Below are positions 1 through 8,344 of a DNA stretch of 64,000 nt, one piece after another. The DNA lies in NCBI GenBank assembly GCA_963728825.1, contig CAVSLA010000005.1, forward strand, positions 124,001-188,000. The letters are read 5' to 3'. This DNA is from CAVREM01 sp963728825. GTDB lineage: Bacteria > Acidobacteriota > Vicinamibacteria > Vicinamibacterales > CAVVIG01. The first letter of the stretch is position 1, and the number at the start of each line of letters is the position of its first letter. Position numbers and translations under genes: made by a program. The notes below the pieces were generated by a model, which saw nothing but the letters and a program-made list of their open reading frames with translations, did no database searches and had not been told where the DNA came from.

Positions 1-1143
1 GGTACGGCCGTTTCGACGTCCGCGCAAGGCGTCGAAGTCTCGCCCTCGCTTCCGACTCCGGCCATGCGACCCGACATAGCAGTCGCGATCGAGGCGGGAG
101 GACTGTTGCAATCGGAGAGCAACCGCACGATTCAGCCGATTTGGCTGCCGAGCGTTCAGGTCGGCCTGGGACGCCGCTTTGCGATCCAGTGGGAGACCTC
201 ACGCTGGACGCAAGGCGCGGAGCTTCCGCTTGTGCTTGCATACCGAGCCGCCGGCGTTGCCATCAGCCCCAGTCCGCCAGGGACGGTCCCGACGAATCGA
301 ACGGTGACGACCCTCGGCATCAACGTGAGATATCGGCGAGGCGGGGGCCGGTGGTCGGGTTTCGTGGGCGCGGGCATGAATTATCAGAGAACCAACGATC
401 GTCTGTCTGGACGCGCGGTGTTGTGCGGCTCGCCGTTCCACGTACCCGCCCCCCGGCCACTCTGCATTGTGCCTGATGGCCGTCCGACGGAAATTCAGGA
501 ATGGCGCTACCGACCGCAGGTCCTCGGAGGAGCCGAATTCAGGATTGCCGACCGGCTCGCAGGCGTTGGAAGCGTGCGCGTGGATGGCACGGATCCCGTC
601 GCCGTGGGCGTCACTGGCGGCATCCGCCTTTCTCTGCAGCCCCAACCCAGACTCGCTGAACGGCAGGCCACCGATCCGGCCCGTGCGGTAGGCAAGGAAG
701 TGCGCGTGACCGACACTGACGGGAGCAAACGCGTCGGCCGTCTCGTGACATTGTCCACGACCGAAGTGGTATTCAGCCGGCAAGGACAGGAGGTCACGCT
801 GCCGCTCGACCGCGTTCGCACAGTGGAGCAGGTGTCACGCGGCGTCAAGAAAGGCGCGCTGATTGGGCTGGCCACGGGAGCAGCCCTCAGCCTGCTCGCC
901 ACCTGTGACACGCAAGGCGACGATTGCCCCAACCCCTACGCCTGGGTCCCGATCGTCATGTTGATCGAGGGCGGTATCGGAGCTGGTGTCGGCGCAGGGA
1001 TCGGTGCGATCGTCAACGCGACTCATCGAGCTGGCAACCAGCTGTATGCGTCTCCGGGTTCGGGCCGCGTCACCGTCAGCCCCCTCCTGACGAGAGGCCG
1101 TCGCGGCATGGGTGCCGGCGCCGAGCTCGCGGTGCGCTGGTGA
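1..1143 (+). CDS. Secreted protein with SH3-like and glycine-rich C-terminal region, 5'-truncated
   Basis: The frame is open from base 1, before the first ATG at 64, and the residues before that ATG (ending SAQGVEVSP) look like the end of a signal peptide, so the gene starts outside the window. The N-terminal half is rich in alternating hydrophobic residues and Arg/Gly and resembles an outer-membrane barrel. The C-terminal part has a small beta-rich stretch (KEVRVTDTDGS, then GRLVTLSTTEVVF and TLPLDRVRTVEQVS) followed by a glycine-zipper hydrophobic region. The same C-terminal module recurs in the next two genes, so this is the longest of three tandem paralogues. Function unknown; the module resembles SH3/Sm-like folds only by inspection. 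Confidence 0.65.
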   Translation, partial: GTAVSTSAQGVEVSPSLPTPAMRPDIAVAIEAGGLLQSESNRTIQPIWLPSVQVGLGRRFAIQWETSRWTQGAELPLVLAYRAAGVAISPSPPGTVPTNRTVTTLGINVRYRRGGGRWSGFVGAGMNYQRTNDRLSGRAVLCGSPFHVPAPRPLCIVPDGRPTEIQEWRYRPQVLGGAEFRIADRLAGVGSVRVDGTDPVAVGVTGGIRLSLQPQPRLAERQATDPARAVGKEVRVTDTDGSKRVGRLVTLSTTEVVFSRQGQEVTLPLDRVRTVEQVSRGVKKGALIGLATGAALSLLATCDTQGDDCPNPYAWVPIVMLIEGGIGAGVGAGIGAIVNATHRAGNQLYASPGSGRVTVSPLLTRGRRGMGAGAELAVRW

Positions 1144-1157
1144 GAATCCGTGAGAGC

Positions 1158-1693
1158 ATGGAAAAAAGAGCCATCGTCACGCTGATTGCCCTCTTCGTTC
1201 TGTCGCGCGACGCGGACGCCCAGATTTCCGCCGAGCAGGCAGCGAACGTGAGAGTGGTCTCGACAAAGGGCGCAGAGCGCGAAGGCCGTCTCCTGGATCT
1301 CACGGCTTCCGAGGTCGTCCTCTTCAAGACGGGCTCACCTTGACGCTGCCTCTCAAAGAAGTGCAACGGATCGATCGGGCGTCGCACGGCACCCGTCGCG
1401 GGGCCCTTACCGGCGCCGTCGGCGGATTCGGTCTGGGCATGGCGCTGTCGTGCGTGTCGAGCGAGTCGCATTGCATCCGCGACTGCCATGCCCTGCCCTA
1501 CGGACGGACGTTCACGAGCCACTTCGTCGAAACGACGCCGCACGCGCAAATCGGCGGGTCCATCGACAAGGCGATCACGCCCCGGCTGACCGGCTTTGGA
1601 ACCACCCGGTTCGTTCTGGGCAAAGAGCGGGGACTCGCCGTGACCGGCGGCGTTCGCGTGCGGTTCGGCAGTCGGGCGGTGATGGTGTTCTGA
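1158..1693 (+). CDS. Secreted paralogue of the preceding C-terminal module, frameshifted
   Basis: Starts at ATG 1158 with a signal peptide (MEKRAIVTLIALFVLS then DADAQ), followed by VRVVSTKGAEREGRLLDL and ASEVVLF, matching the upstream gene. The first frame stops at 1343, while the continuation (LTLPLKEVQRIDRASHG, then a Gly-rich segment) lies in another frame from about 1335 to the stop at 1693. Joining the frames recovers the full module order of the paralogues, so one base has been gained or lost near 1335-1345. The C-terminal part contains several cysteines and ends in a short beta-rich tail. Role unknown. Confidence 0.55.
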
Positions 1694-1707
1694 AAGGCGA
1701 TCGACGC

Positions 1708-2207
1708 ATGAAAGCTGCAATGACGATTTTCCTGTTCTGGTTCGTCATGCTCACCGTCAGCGTTGAAGTGCACGCCCAGGACGTGAAAGTGACCCGGCTG
1801 GATCGTTCAACCGAGACTGGTCCCTTGGCGTCACTCAGCAAGGCAGAAGTGGTCCTGCGGGTCAAGGAGCAGAAGTACCCGTTTTTTGGCGTCATCCCCG
1901 GCACGGAGACCATCATTCCGCTCGAGAACGTCCGGACAATCGAGCGGGTCTCACACGGATTACGCAACGGCTTGTGGGCCGGCCTCGGGTTGGGCTCGGA
2001 TCGGGTGTGTTGTTTTACGCTTCCTTCGACAACTGGGCTGATCGTCCCGAACCCATCGTCGGACTGTTCAGTGCTATCGGCCTGGGTGCGGGAGCGGCAA
2101 TCGGGGCAGTCCACGACGCCGCACAGCGCGACGGGAGACTGCTGTACGCCGCGCCACCACCGGGCGCCGTCCGGGTCGCGGGCGCCGCGTTGACGCTTCG
2201 CTGGTGA
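1708..2207 (+). CDS. Third tandem secreted paralogue, frameshifted
   Basis: ATG 1708 begins a clear signal peptide (FLFWFVMLTVSVEVHAQ) and then the family module: VKVTRLDRSTETGPLASLS, AEVVLRV, and IIPLENVRTIERVSHGLRNG. The frame is lost near 1980-2010; the expected continuation (GSGVLFYASFDNWAD, then GAGAAIGAVHDAAQRDGRLLYA, ending TLRW) is in the frame stopping at 2207. The closing residues (LTLRW) echo the first paralogue (LAVRW), which suggests a barrel-like C-terminal strand. Lies 14 bp behind the second copy, same strand, so probably cotranscribed. Confidence 0.55.
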
Positions 2208-2214
2208 TGCGGGG

Positions 2215-2868
2215 TCAATGTCGCGACGTGGCCTGCTGATGCGCCTTCCAGATGCGCCACGCGCTGAAAGCGGCGAGCGCGAGCATGAAGATCAGCAGGG
2301 TCGAATTGCGCGGCTGGGCGTATTCGTCCACCTCCGACAGCACCCGCGCCAGGAAGTAGAACCGCGGCAGGCGTCCGACCACCAGCGCGACGATGAACCG
2401 GCGCAGCGGATAGTCCGCCGCGATGGCCATGATCTTCACGGGGTAGAAGGGCACCGGCGCAAGAGCCGAGCCGGCGATCAGCACGGCCGGCGCTTTCCGG
2501 AACCAGCGTTCGGCGAACGTGAACCAGCGCGATTCCTGGACCACCGGCTTCACGAGATGGTGATTGACCAGCCAGCCGATCAGCCAGTAGTCGAGCACGA
2601 TCGCGACGAGCGTCGCGGCGGTTCCCACCAGCGCAACCACCAGCGGCGGGTACAGGCGCGCGGCAATCCAGAGGGCCGGCTCATGCGGCAGAAATGAAAT
2701 CAGCAGGTGCGCGGGGATCGCATAGAGCCCGTACACGGCGAGCTGGCTGTAGCGCGGATCGAACAAGACGAGCGCCGCGCAAAACAGACCGAACGCCCCG
2801 GCGGCGATCAGCGCAGCGGGACGGTATGAAGCGGCGCGCGAGACCGAAATCTCAGGAGAGTCCGCCAT
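2215..2868 (-). CDS. VTT/DedA-like (SNARE-associated) membrane protein
   Basis: 217 residues with several hydrophobic segments. The central region has the features of VTT-domain proteins: a re-entrant segment near residues 120-150 (FRKAPAVLIAGSALAPVPFYPVKIMA) and a following RRF...GRLPRFY stretch. Family members act in the inner membrane in lipid scrambling or ion homeostasis; the substrate cannot be told from sequence. The start overlaps the end of the preceding membrane-protein gene by 17 bases, making it the last gene of a minus-strand operon with the oxidoreductases at 3667-6185. Confidence 0.75.
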   Translation of the reverse strand: MADSPEISVSRAASYRPAALIAAGAFGLFCAALVLFDPRYSQLAVYGLYAIPAHLLISFLPHEPALWIAARLYPPLVVALVGTAATLVAIVLDYWLIGWLVNHHLVKPVVQESRWFTFAERWFRKAPAVLIAGSALAPVPFYPVKIMAIAADYPLRRFIVALVVGRLPRFYFLARVLSEVDEYAQPRNSTLLIFMLALAAFSAWRIWKAHQQATSRH

Positions 2869-3670
2869 AGGCCGCGACGAAACTTCCGATCATGAACAAC
2901 CAAATCACCCCATAGAGAACGGCGAAGAGCTTGCGACGTTCCAGCATCTCCGGGAACCTGATCGGCTTCCCGGCGAACTTCCCGCGCGGCTTGGACGGGA
3001 AGAAAAACGTCTTGTAGGTCTCGAGTGTTGCAATCGTGTAGCCAAGCGCCGCCATCGCGATTGCCAGGTAGCTCGTCGTAAAGGGCGACAACACCAGTGC
3101 CCACAGGCCAGCGGCTACCGGGCTGCGGAAGAACTTCAGCGTCTCGAAGCCCTCGATCGGGGCGTCCTTCCAGGCACCGAGGAATGCGGAAATCCACCCG
3201 CCGATGCTGCCGATCAGCAACACCAGGAGCATCGACCGCGGCACCCCGCCGCCGCGCGAGCCGAAGTGAATCGCCAGGAACGCCAGGATGACCGCAGCCG
3301 CCACCGTAAACCCGATCACCAGCCGCTTGCCGCGCCCCTGCACCAGGCGGCCGAACACGGCGAATTGCATCGGGATGAAGTACTTGCTCTGATCCTCGTT
3401 TCTCAGAAACGTCTTCCAGAACTCGATGGCGCCCCGTTCGAGGACGTAGACGCCGCCGAAAAACACCACGCGGGTGCCGGCCGACGCCAGAGAAGGACGG
3501 GCTACAGCGTAGGCAATCGCGGCCATGACGGCGCCCACCACCGCGCTCCTGAAGTACCTGCCCCACGAGAACCCCTCGTGCGGCGCATCCTTGAACATCC
3601 CCCAGGTCGAAGCGTGGAGTCCCGCAATGAAGCCGAGCGCGAGGGCAATCAGGAGGTCCGGAATATTCAT
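2852..3670 (-). CDS. Multi-pass membrane protein with an internal repeat
   Basis: About 272 residues, start ATG 3670, overlapping by 4 bases (ATGA) the stop of the Gfo/Idh gene. Six or so hydrophobic segments. Two copies of one motif are visible: near residue 20 (HASTWGMFKDAPHEGF, then YFRSAVVG) and near residue 155 (SAFLGAWKDAPIEGF, then FFRSPVAAG). The repeated W-x-KDAP-x-EGF core followed by (Y/F)FRS suggests an internal duplication with a functional loop. I do not recognise the family. Overlaps with both neighbours imply translational coupling and a shared task with the oxidoreductases. Confidence 0.7.
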   Translation of the reverse strand: MNIPDLLIALALGFIAGLHASTWGMFKDAPHEGFSWGRYFRSAVVGAVMAAIAYAVARPSLASAGTRVVFFGGVYVLERGAIEFWKTFLRNEDQSKYFIPMQFAVFGRLVQGRGKRLVIGFTVAAAVILAFLAIHFGSRGGGVPRSMLLVLLIGSIGGWISAFLGAWKDAPIEGFETLKFFRSPVAAGLWALVLSPFTTSYLAIAMAALGYTIATLETYKTFFFPSKPRGKFAGKPIRFPEMLERRKLFAVLYGVIWLFMIGSFVAAYGGLS

Positions 3671-4623
3671 CGTTGGAGAGCGGCGGTCGCGTACGCCTCT
3701 TCGATCAAGCGCAGATCCCGGCGGGCACGCGTCAAGTCGTAGGCAGGCGCCCGGTTCGCGCGGATGCTCTGAAGGAAGTCCGTCATCATACCGCGATATC
3801 CGGCCAAATCGGTCAGCCCTCGACAGGCAATGCGCGGTCGACGCCCGATGGTGACGGCGACGATGCCGTTGGTCTCGAACAACATCGATCCCGCCGTGCC
3901 GTACATCCTCGAGAAGCGGACGCCGTTGATGAGGCCACCGAGATCCCACGAATAGAACAGGCTCGCCACCGCCCCCTCGGCGTACTCGATTGTCACCACT
4001 GCATTCCGATCGTGTCGAACGCCGCCCGGAAACGCGGCGTGAACCCGGCGCGGCGTCAGCCCGATGTTCGCCAGCAGGCTGATCCAGTGAATCCCTCCCT
4101 CGAACAGCGCGCCGCCGCCAGCCAGGGCCGGATCGTCGCGCCAGTTACTGGTCGGCTGATGTTTGAGGGCATTCAGATGGATGAACCTGACGTCACCGAT
4201 CCGGCGCGCCCGGACCACATCGCCGAGCACTGTCGCGAGCGGCTTGTAAAAGTAGTTCTCCGCGACCAGCACCTGACGGTCGGCAGCCCGCGCCGCCGCC
4301 TCGACGGCATCGAAATCAGCGGCGCGCAGAAACGGCGGCTTCTCGACGATGACATGTTTGCCGGCCGCCAGCGACCGCAATGTCCATTCGAGATGCGCCG
4401 CCGGCGGCAGGGCCACGAGGACGGTCTGCACTTCGCGGCTTTGCAGTGCGGCGTCGTAGCCGGCGAAATGTCCGGCGCCGTGCTGCCGCCGGGCGATCGC
4501 TTCGGCGCGGCGGCTGTCGCGGCTGGCGTAAAACAGAGGGACGTCCGGCGCGACGCGGCGCAGCGTTTTCGTATGCAGATCGGTCGCGAACCCCGTACCG
4601 AGGAACACGAGGCCGATCGTCAT
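3667..4623 (-). CDS. Gfo/Idh/MocA-family NAD(P)-dependent oxidoreductase
   Basis: 318 residues. The N-terminal Rossmann start (GLVFLGTGFATDLH), the VEKPP motif near residue 95 (HVIVEKPPFL) and the following DALVLVAENYFYKP-type stretch are typical of the family, whose EKP lysine takes part in catalysis on sugars, inositols or related polyols. The C-terminal half carries GGGALFEGGIHWI, the substrate-binding sheet region. Start ATG 4623 overlaps the stop of the GMC gene (ATGA), so the two oxidoreductases are translated together. Substrate unknown. Confidence 0.88.
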   Translation of the reverse strand: MTIGLVFLGTGFATDLHTKTLRRVAPDVPLFYASRDSRRAEAIARRQHGAGHFAGYDAALQSREVQTVLVALPPAAHLEWTLRSLAAGKHVIVEKPPFLRAADFDAVEAAARAADRQVLVAENYFYKPLATVLGDVVRARRIGDVRFIHLNALKHQPTSNWRDDPALAGGGALFEGGIHWISLLANIGLTPRRVHAAFPGGVRHDRNAVVTIEYAEGAVASLFYSWDLGGLINGVRFSRMYGTAGSMLFETNGIVAVTIGRRPRIACRGLTDLAGYRGMMTDFLQSIRANRAPAYDLTRARRDLRLIEEAYATAALQR

Positions 4624-6185
4624 AAGGTGTCGAGGATATGCGTGCCGGTCCGGAGGGCGTTGGCCGCAATGGTCAGCGACGGATTGACGCCGCCCGAACG
4701 GGGCAGCGCGCTGCCGTCGCTGACATACAGGTTGTCGACGCCGCGGAACGCGCCTCGCTCGTCGAGCGGCGAACGAACCGGATCCACGCCGAGGCGCACC
4801 GTGCCGACGGCATGCGAAAAGGTCGGGATGTCGTAGCGAAACGTCACCGGCATCGCCCCCGCGGCGCGAAGAATCCGGCGGGCGGCGCCGACCAGCGCGT
4901 CGCGGGCCGCCCGGTCGCGCTGATCGTAGCGATGCCGGATGGTCGCCTGCGGCATGCCGAAGCGATTCGGTGGGCCGGCCGCCAGCGCCACCCGGTTCTC
5001 GATGGACGGCCGGTCTTCGGCGATCGCAATCATGCCGCTGATGCGCCCGACGATCCCCGGCAGCATCGTCTGGGCAATCGTGCGGGCCGCCGTGTTCCGC
5101 CAGCCGGTGGTGTGACGGGCGATCCAGCCGCCGGCCTGACCGAGGACATAATCGGCCTGGGGAGTGCCGAATTGCTGGAGGCACCCGAGTTTTCCGGGTG
5201 GCGTCGCAATCGATGGATGACCGTAGTAGTAGTCGTGGATGCCGATGTGCTTGTGGAACTCGTCGCGGGGCGCCGGCTTCCTCAGAAAATATCCCATCAG
5301 AATCGCGTTGCAGTGGCGCATCAGGTAGCCGCCGACCGCATCCGGCGCCGGGTTGAGCCGATCGAGGCCTGACGCCAGCAGCAGATGAGGCGTCGCCAAT
5401 GCCCCCGCCGCTACGACGACGGTGCGGCCCTCGAACTGCCGTGGCGCGAGCGTCCGGCGATCGACGCAGATCACCTTCGTGATGCGCCGCCCGTCGGCGA
5501 GCAATCGTACGGTCATCGTGTTGGTCTCGAGCTGGAGCCCCCGGCGCTGCAGGTCGGGAATCGTTGCGCTCAGATCGTTCTTGGCGTGAAACGCGCACGC
5601 GAACCCGTCGCAGGTGTTGCACGCGATGCACGCCTGTCGCTCCGCCGTTGCCTGGTAGTTGATCGCCAGCGGCAGTGGAAACGGTCGCAGTCCGAGCGAG
5701 CGGGCGGCGCCAGCGATGCGATTTGACATCGCCGCGAGTGGCGGTGCCGGCTGCGGGTAGGCGATCGAGCGCCAGGGCTCGGTCGGATCCTGGCCAGCGG
5801 CGCCTGCCACGCCGAGCAGTTGCTCGGCTCGCGAATAGAACGGTTCGAGGTCACGGTAGGAGTACGGCCACGCGGCCCCTGATTGGCCGACGATTTCCGG
5901 ATCGGCGTCGAAATCCCGCTCGCGCAGCCGCAGCGACACGCCGCCGAAGAAGACTGACGCGCCGCCGACACACGCGATCGTCCCCAGCGTGTCGCCGTCG
6001 CCGCCCTCGAGCACGCGATAGGGCGCTTCCGAACTGTAGGCTGGCGTGAGCGTGAAGAAGCCGTCGGCGCCGCGGTTGTGAGGGCCGCGTGGCACCCAGT
6101 CGCCACGCTCAATCATCAGCACGCGCTTCCCGGCCATCACCGACGGCCAGGCTGCCATCACACCGCCGAAACTGCTGCCGATCAC
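4620..6185 (-). CDS. GMC-family FAD-dependent oxidoreductase
   Basis: About 521 residues. The first codons give the FAD-binding GxGxxG-like start (IGSSFGGVMAAW) and the ERG motif at the end of strand 2 (RVLMIERGDW). The C-terminal GMC signature is present: SHAVGTVRLG, then NLYVSDGSALP and a final NPSLTIAANALR. A CNTCDGFAC cluster near residue 185 is unusual for simple alcohol oxidases and is typical of bacterial glucose/gluconate- or cholesterol-type GMC enzymes. The codons before the GTG at 6185 read YDLIV, which normally belong to the first strand, so the true start may be a non-canonical CTG at 6200 or the 5' end may be damaged. Likely makes the keto substrate for the next gene. Confidence 0.85.
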   Translation of the reverse strand: MIGSSFGGVMAAWPSVMAGKRVLMIERGDWVPRGPHNRGADGFFTLTPAYSSEAPYRVLEGGDGDTLGTIACVGGASVFFGGVSLRLRERDFDADPEIVGQSGAAWPYSYRDLEPFYSRAEQLLGVAGAAGQDPTEPWRSIAYPQPAPPLAAMSNRIAGAARSLGLRPFPLPLAINYQATAERQACIACNTCDGFACAFHAKNDLSATIPDLQRRGLQLETNTMTVRLLADGRRITKVICVDRRTLAPRQFEGRTVVVAAGALATPHLLLASGLDRLNPAPDAVGGYLMRHCNAILMGYFLRKPAPRDEFHKHIGIHDYYYGHPSIATPPGKLGCLQQFGTPQADYVLGQAGGWIARHTTGWRNTAARTIAQTMLPGIVGRISGMIAIAEDRPSIENRVALAAGPPNRFGMPQATIRHRYDQRDRAARDALVGAARRILRAAGAMPVTFRYDIPTFSHAVGTVRLGVDPVRSPLDERGAFRGVDNLYVSDGSALPRSGGVNPSLTIAANALRTGTHILDTL

Positions 6186-6211
6186 GATGAGGTCGTACAG
6201 ACTCCCCCAAG

Positions 6212-6883
6212 TTACTTTCTGGCGGGCGGCTGTCGCGGCGGGGGGCCGGGGCGGTATTCGATCATCACGTTGCTGACGACGGCGATCGGGCGGCCCGGTG
6301 AACTGTAGGTGGCGGTGCCGTCAGGGCGATCGATGGTGACTTTCTCGCCGAGCAGGCTGATCTCGTTTTCGACCTCCGGAATCGCCATCCGGATCGATTC
6401 GATGCCGCTCGGCGCGACCGCCTTGACCCCGCCAGGTCCAGCGCCGCCGGCGATGCGATCGAAGAGATCGGTGGCCGCTCGGAACTCGCTCTGAATGGCG
6501 GCGCGCCGAATCAGGGTATTGTCCATCGCCAGCGCGCCGATGATCGCCGTGTAGCGGGCAAACCCGCGTTTGGCCTTCATCAGCTCTTCGGAATAGGTAT
6601 GACGGTTATGGAGATCGAAGGTCAGGATGATGTCACCGCGATGCGGCGGCAGCGTGATGATCATCCCCTCGAGCGGCGTTCGTCCGCTGAGGATGTCGCA
6701 GAACTCTCTCTTGGTCGCCACACCGGTGCCGAGCGCGGCCGGGCACTTCATCTCCGGAACGATTTTGGTCAGCTGGGCGGGCGGCGGCGCCGGTTTCGGC
6801 TTGGCCGGCACGGGCTTCGGCTTGGTCGTCTGCGCCGAGAGACCGACGGCAAGCACGGCGGCCAGCACGAGCGTCAGCGTCAT
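6212..6883 (-). CDS. Secreted hypothetical protein
   Basis: From ATG 6883, a 223-residue product with a classical signal peptide (LTLVLAAVLAVGLSAQ), a Pro/Lys-rich linker and a mature domain of about 170 residues with PEMKCPAAL and KREFCDIL cysteines. The domain contains a THMIITLPPHRGD-like beta region and an HNRHTYSE motif. An in-frame extension to 7030 exists but lacks a sensible N-terminus. No family recognised. It ends about 27 bases before the GMC start on the same strand, so it may lead that operon. Confidence 0.6.
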   Translation of the reverse strand: MTLTLVLAAVLAVGLSAQTTKPKPVPAKPKPAPPPAQLTKIVPEMKCPAALGTGVATKREFCDILSGRTPLEGMIITLPPHRGDIILTFDLHNRHTYSEELMKAKRGFARYTAIIGALAMDNTLIRRAAIQSEFRAATDLFDRIAGGAGPGGVKAVAPSGIESIRMAIPEVENEISLLGEKVTIDRPDGTATYSSPGRPIAVVSNVMIEYRPGPPPRQPPARK

Positions 6884-7029
6884 CGTTTGCTTACTGACGG
6901 CGGGGCCCCACCCCCGCCGTGTGCTTTCGCCGATGCCTCGCCTCGGATTTGCTTGTCCTCGGCTCGGCATGGCCGGAGGCGCTTCTGTCCCGCCCGTCTC
7001 TCCCATTCTGCTCTTCCCGCGACCTGGCA

Positions 7030-7635
7030 TTAGTCGTCACCGATGCACGCGTAGCCAGCTGGGATGCTTTCGCGGAAAGCCGGCACCGCACTCCGCAGCT
7101 TGATCAGCTCGAGAAACTCCATTCGGGTACGCGCGTTGGATCGGAAGGCGCCGAGCATGGCGCTGGTCACCGCAAAGGAATTCTGCTTCTCGACGCCGCG
7201 CATCGACATGCACAAATGCGTCGCCTCGATGACGACCGCGACGCCGAGCGGGGCAATCTTCTCGCGAATCGTGTCGGCGATCTGGTTGGTGAGCCGCTCC
7301 TGAATCTGCAAACGACGGCTGAAGACATCCACCAGCCGCGGGATCTTGCTCAGACCGATCACGCGATTGGCGGGAATGTAGGCGATATGACATTTGCCGA
7401 AAAAGGGCAGCAGGTGGTGCTCGCATAGACTGTAGAAGTCGATGTCCTTGACGATCACCATCTCGCTATAATCCACGGTGAACAAGGCATCGTTCAGCAC
7501 TGCGTCGATGTTGGCCGAATATCCGCTGGTGAGAAACCTCAGAGCCTTCTCGACGCGCTGCGGCGTCCGCTGTAGGCCCTCGCGATCGGGATCTTCTCCC
7601 AGCTCCGCCAGCAGCCGCCTGACCACATCCTGCAT
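7030..7635 (-). CDS. folE: GTP cyclohydrolase I
   Basis: 201 residues, the usual size. Converts GTP to dihydroneopterin triphosphate at the start of folate/pterin synthesis. Zinc ligands Cys71 and His74 (CEHHLLPF) and Cys142 (HLCMSMRGV) are all present, as is the GLSKIPR GTP-binding segment near residue 95. The RTPQRVEKA helix near residue 23 is typical of type I enzymes. Starts back-to-back and overlapping with a TPR gene on the other strand. Confidence 0.96.
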   Translation of the reverse strand: MQDVVRRLLAELGEDPDREGLQRTPQRVEKALRFLTSGYSANIDAVLNDALFTVDYSEMVIVKDIDFYSLCEHHLLPFFGKCHIAYIPANRVIGLSKIPRLVDVFSRRLQIQERLTNQIADTIREKIAPLGVAVVIEATHLCMSMRGVEKQNSFAVTSAMLGAFRSNARTRMEFLELIKLRSAVPAFRESIPAGYACIGDD

Positions 7636-8332
7636 CGCCCTATTCTATATCTGCCTCGCAGCCGCTTCAGGTGCAGCCCAGGATCCCGACGCGCTGTATG
7701 TCGATCGCGCGAACCTCGCCAGCGCGACGGCAGCCGCCACGCTGTGGGGCAACGCGCTGCAGGAGAACGCGAAGGACTTCGCCGCCGCGTGGAAGCTGGC
7801 GCGCGTGGAGTATTGGCTCGGCGGCCACGCGGCTGAGAAGGAGCGCCGCCCCCATCTCGAGCGAGGCATGCAGGCGGCGCGGACCGCGGTCGCGCTCGAG
7901 CCGCAGCGGCCGGAGGGTCACTTCTGGCTCGCCGCCAACATGGGCACACTCGCAGAATCGTTCGGGCTGCGCAACGGGCTGCGCTACCGGGGGGCGGTCA
8001 AGCAGGAGCTCGAAACGGTGCTGAAGCTCGATCCGGCATTCATGAACGGGTCGGCCGATCGGGTCCTCGGGCGCTGGTACTTCCGGGTACCGCGGCTGTT
8101 CGGCGGCAGCAACAAGCGTGCGGAAGAACACCTGCGCGCCTCGTTGAAATACGACGAACACAGCAGCATCTCGCGCTTCTTTCTCGCCGAGGTGCTGCTG
8201 GATGAGAACCGGCGCCCGGAAGCCCGCGCCGAGCTGCAGAAGGTGATCGATGGGCCGGTCAGCGTTGAATGGGCACCGGAAGACGAAGAGTACAAGACCA
8301 GGGCTCGCGCCCTGCTCGACCGCATCAAGTAA
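7619..8332 (+). CDS. TPR-type secreted protein (TatT-like)
   Basis: The supported frame runs from about 7622: a hydrophobic leader (CIALFYICLAAASGAAQ) and then helical repeats: AAATLWGNALQENAKDFAAA, ARTAVALEPQRPEGHFWLA, VKQELETVLKLDP, and a RRPEARAELQKVID ending. The repeats and the LARVEYWLGG segment resemble the TatT component of TRAP transporters. No ATG/GTG/TTG lies at the leader; the nearest candidate is CTG 7619, and longer starts run deep into folE on the other strand, so the start is uncertain. Function unclear; likely a periplasmic scaffold. Confidence 0.6.
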   Translation: MTTSCIALFYICLAAASGAAQDPDALYVDRANLASATAAATLWGNALQENAKDFAAAWKLARVEYWLGGHAAEKERRPHLERGMQAARTAVALEPQRPEGHFWLAANMGTLAESFGLRNGLRYRGAVKQELETVLKLDPAFMNGSADRVLGRWYFRVPRLFGGSNKRAEEHLRASLKYDEHSSISRFFLAEVLLDENRRPEARAELQKVIDGPVSVEWAPEDEEYKTRARALLDRIK

Positions 8333-8344
8333 CGGCAGACCGGC

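Noticed and set aside
199..783. Long minus-strand frames over the first secreted gene
   Set aside because: Antisense shadow in GC-rich sequence; the plus-strand frame carries the paralogous module.
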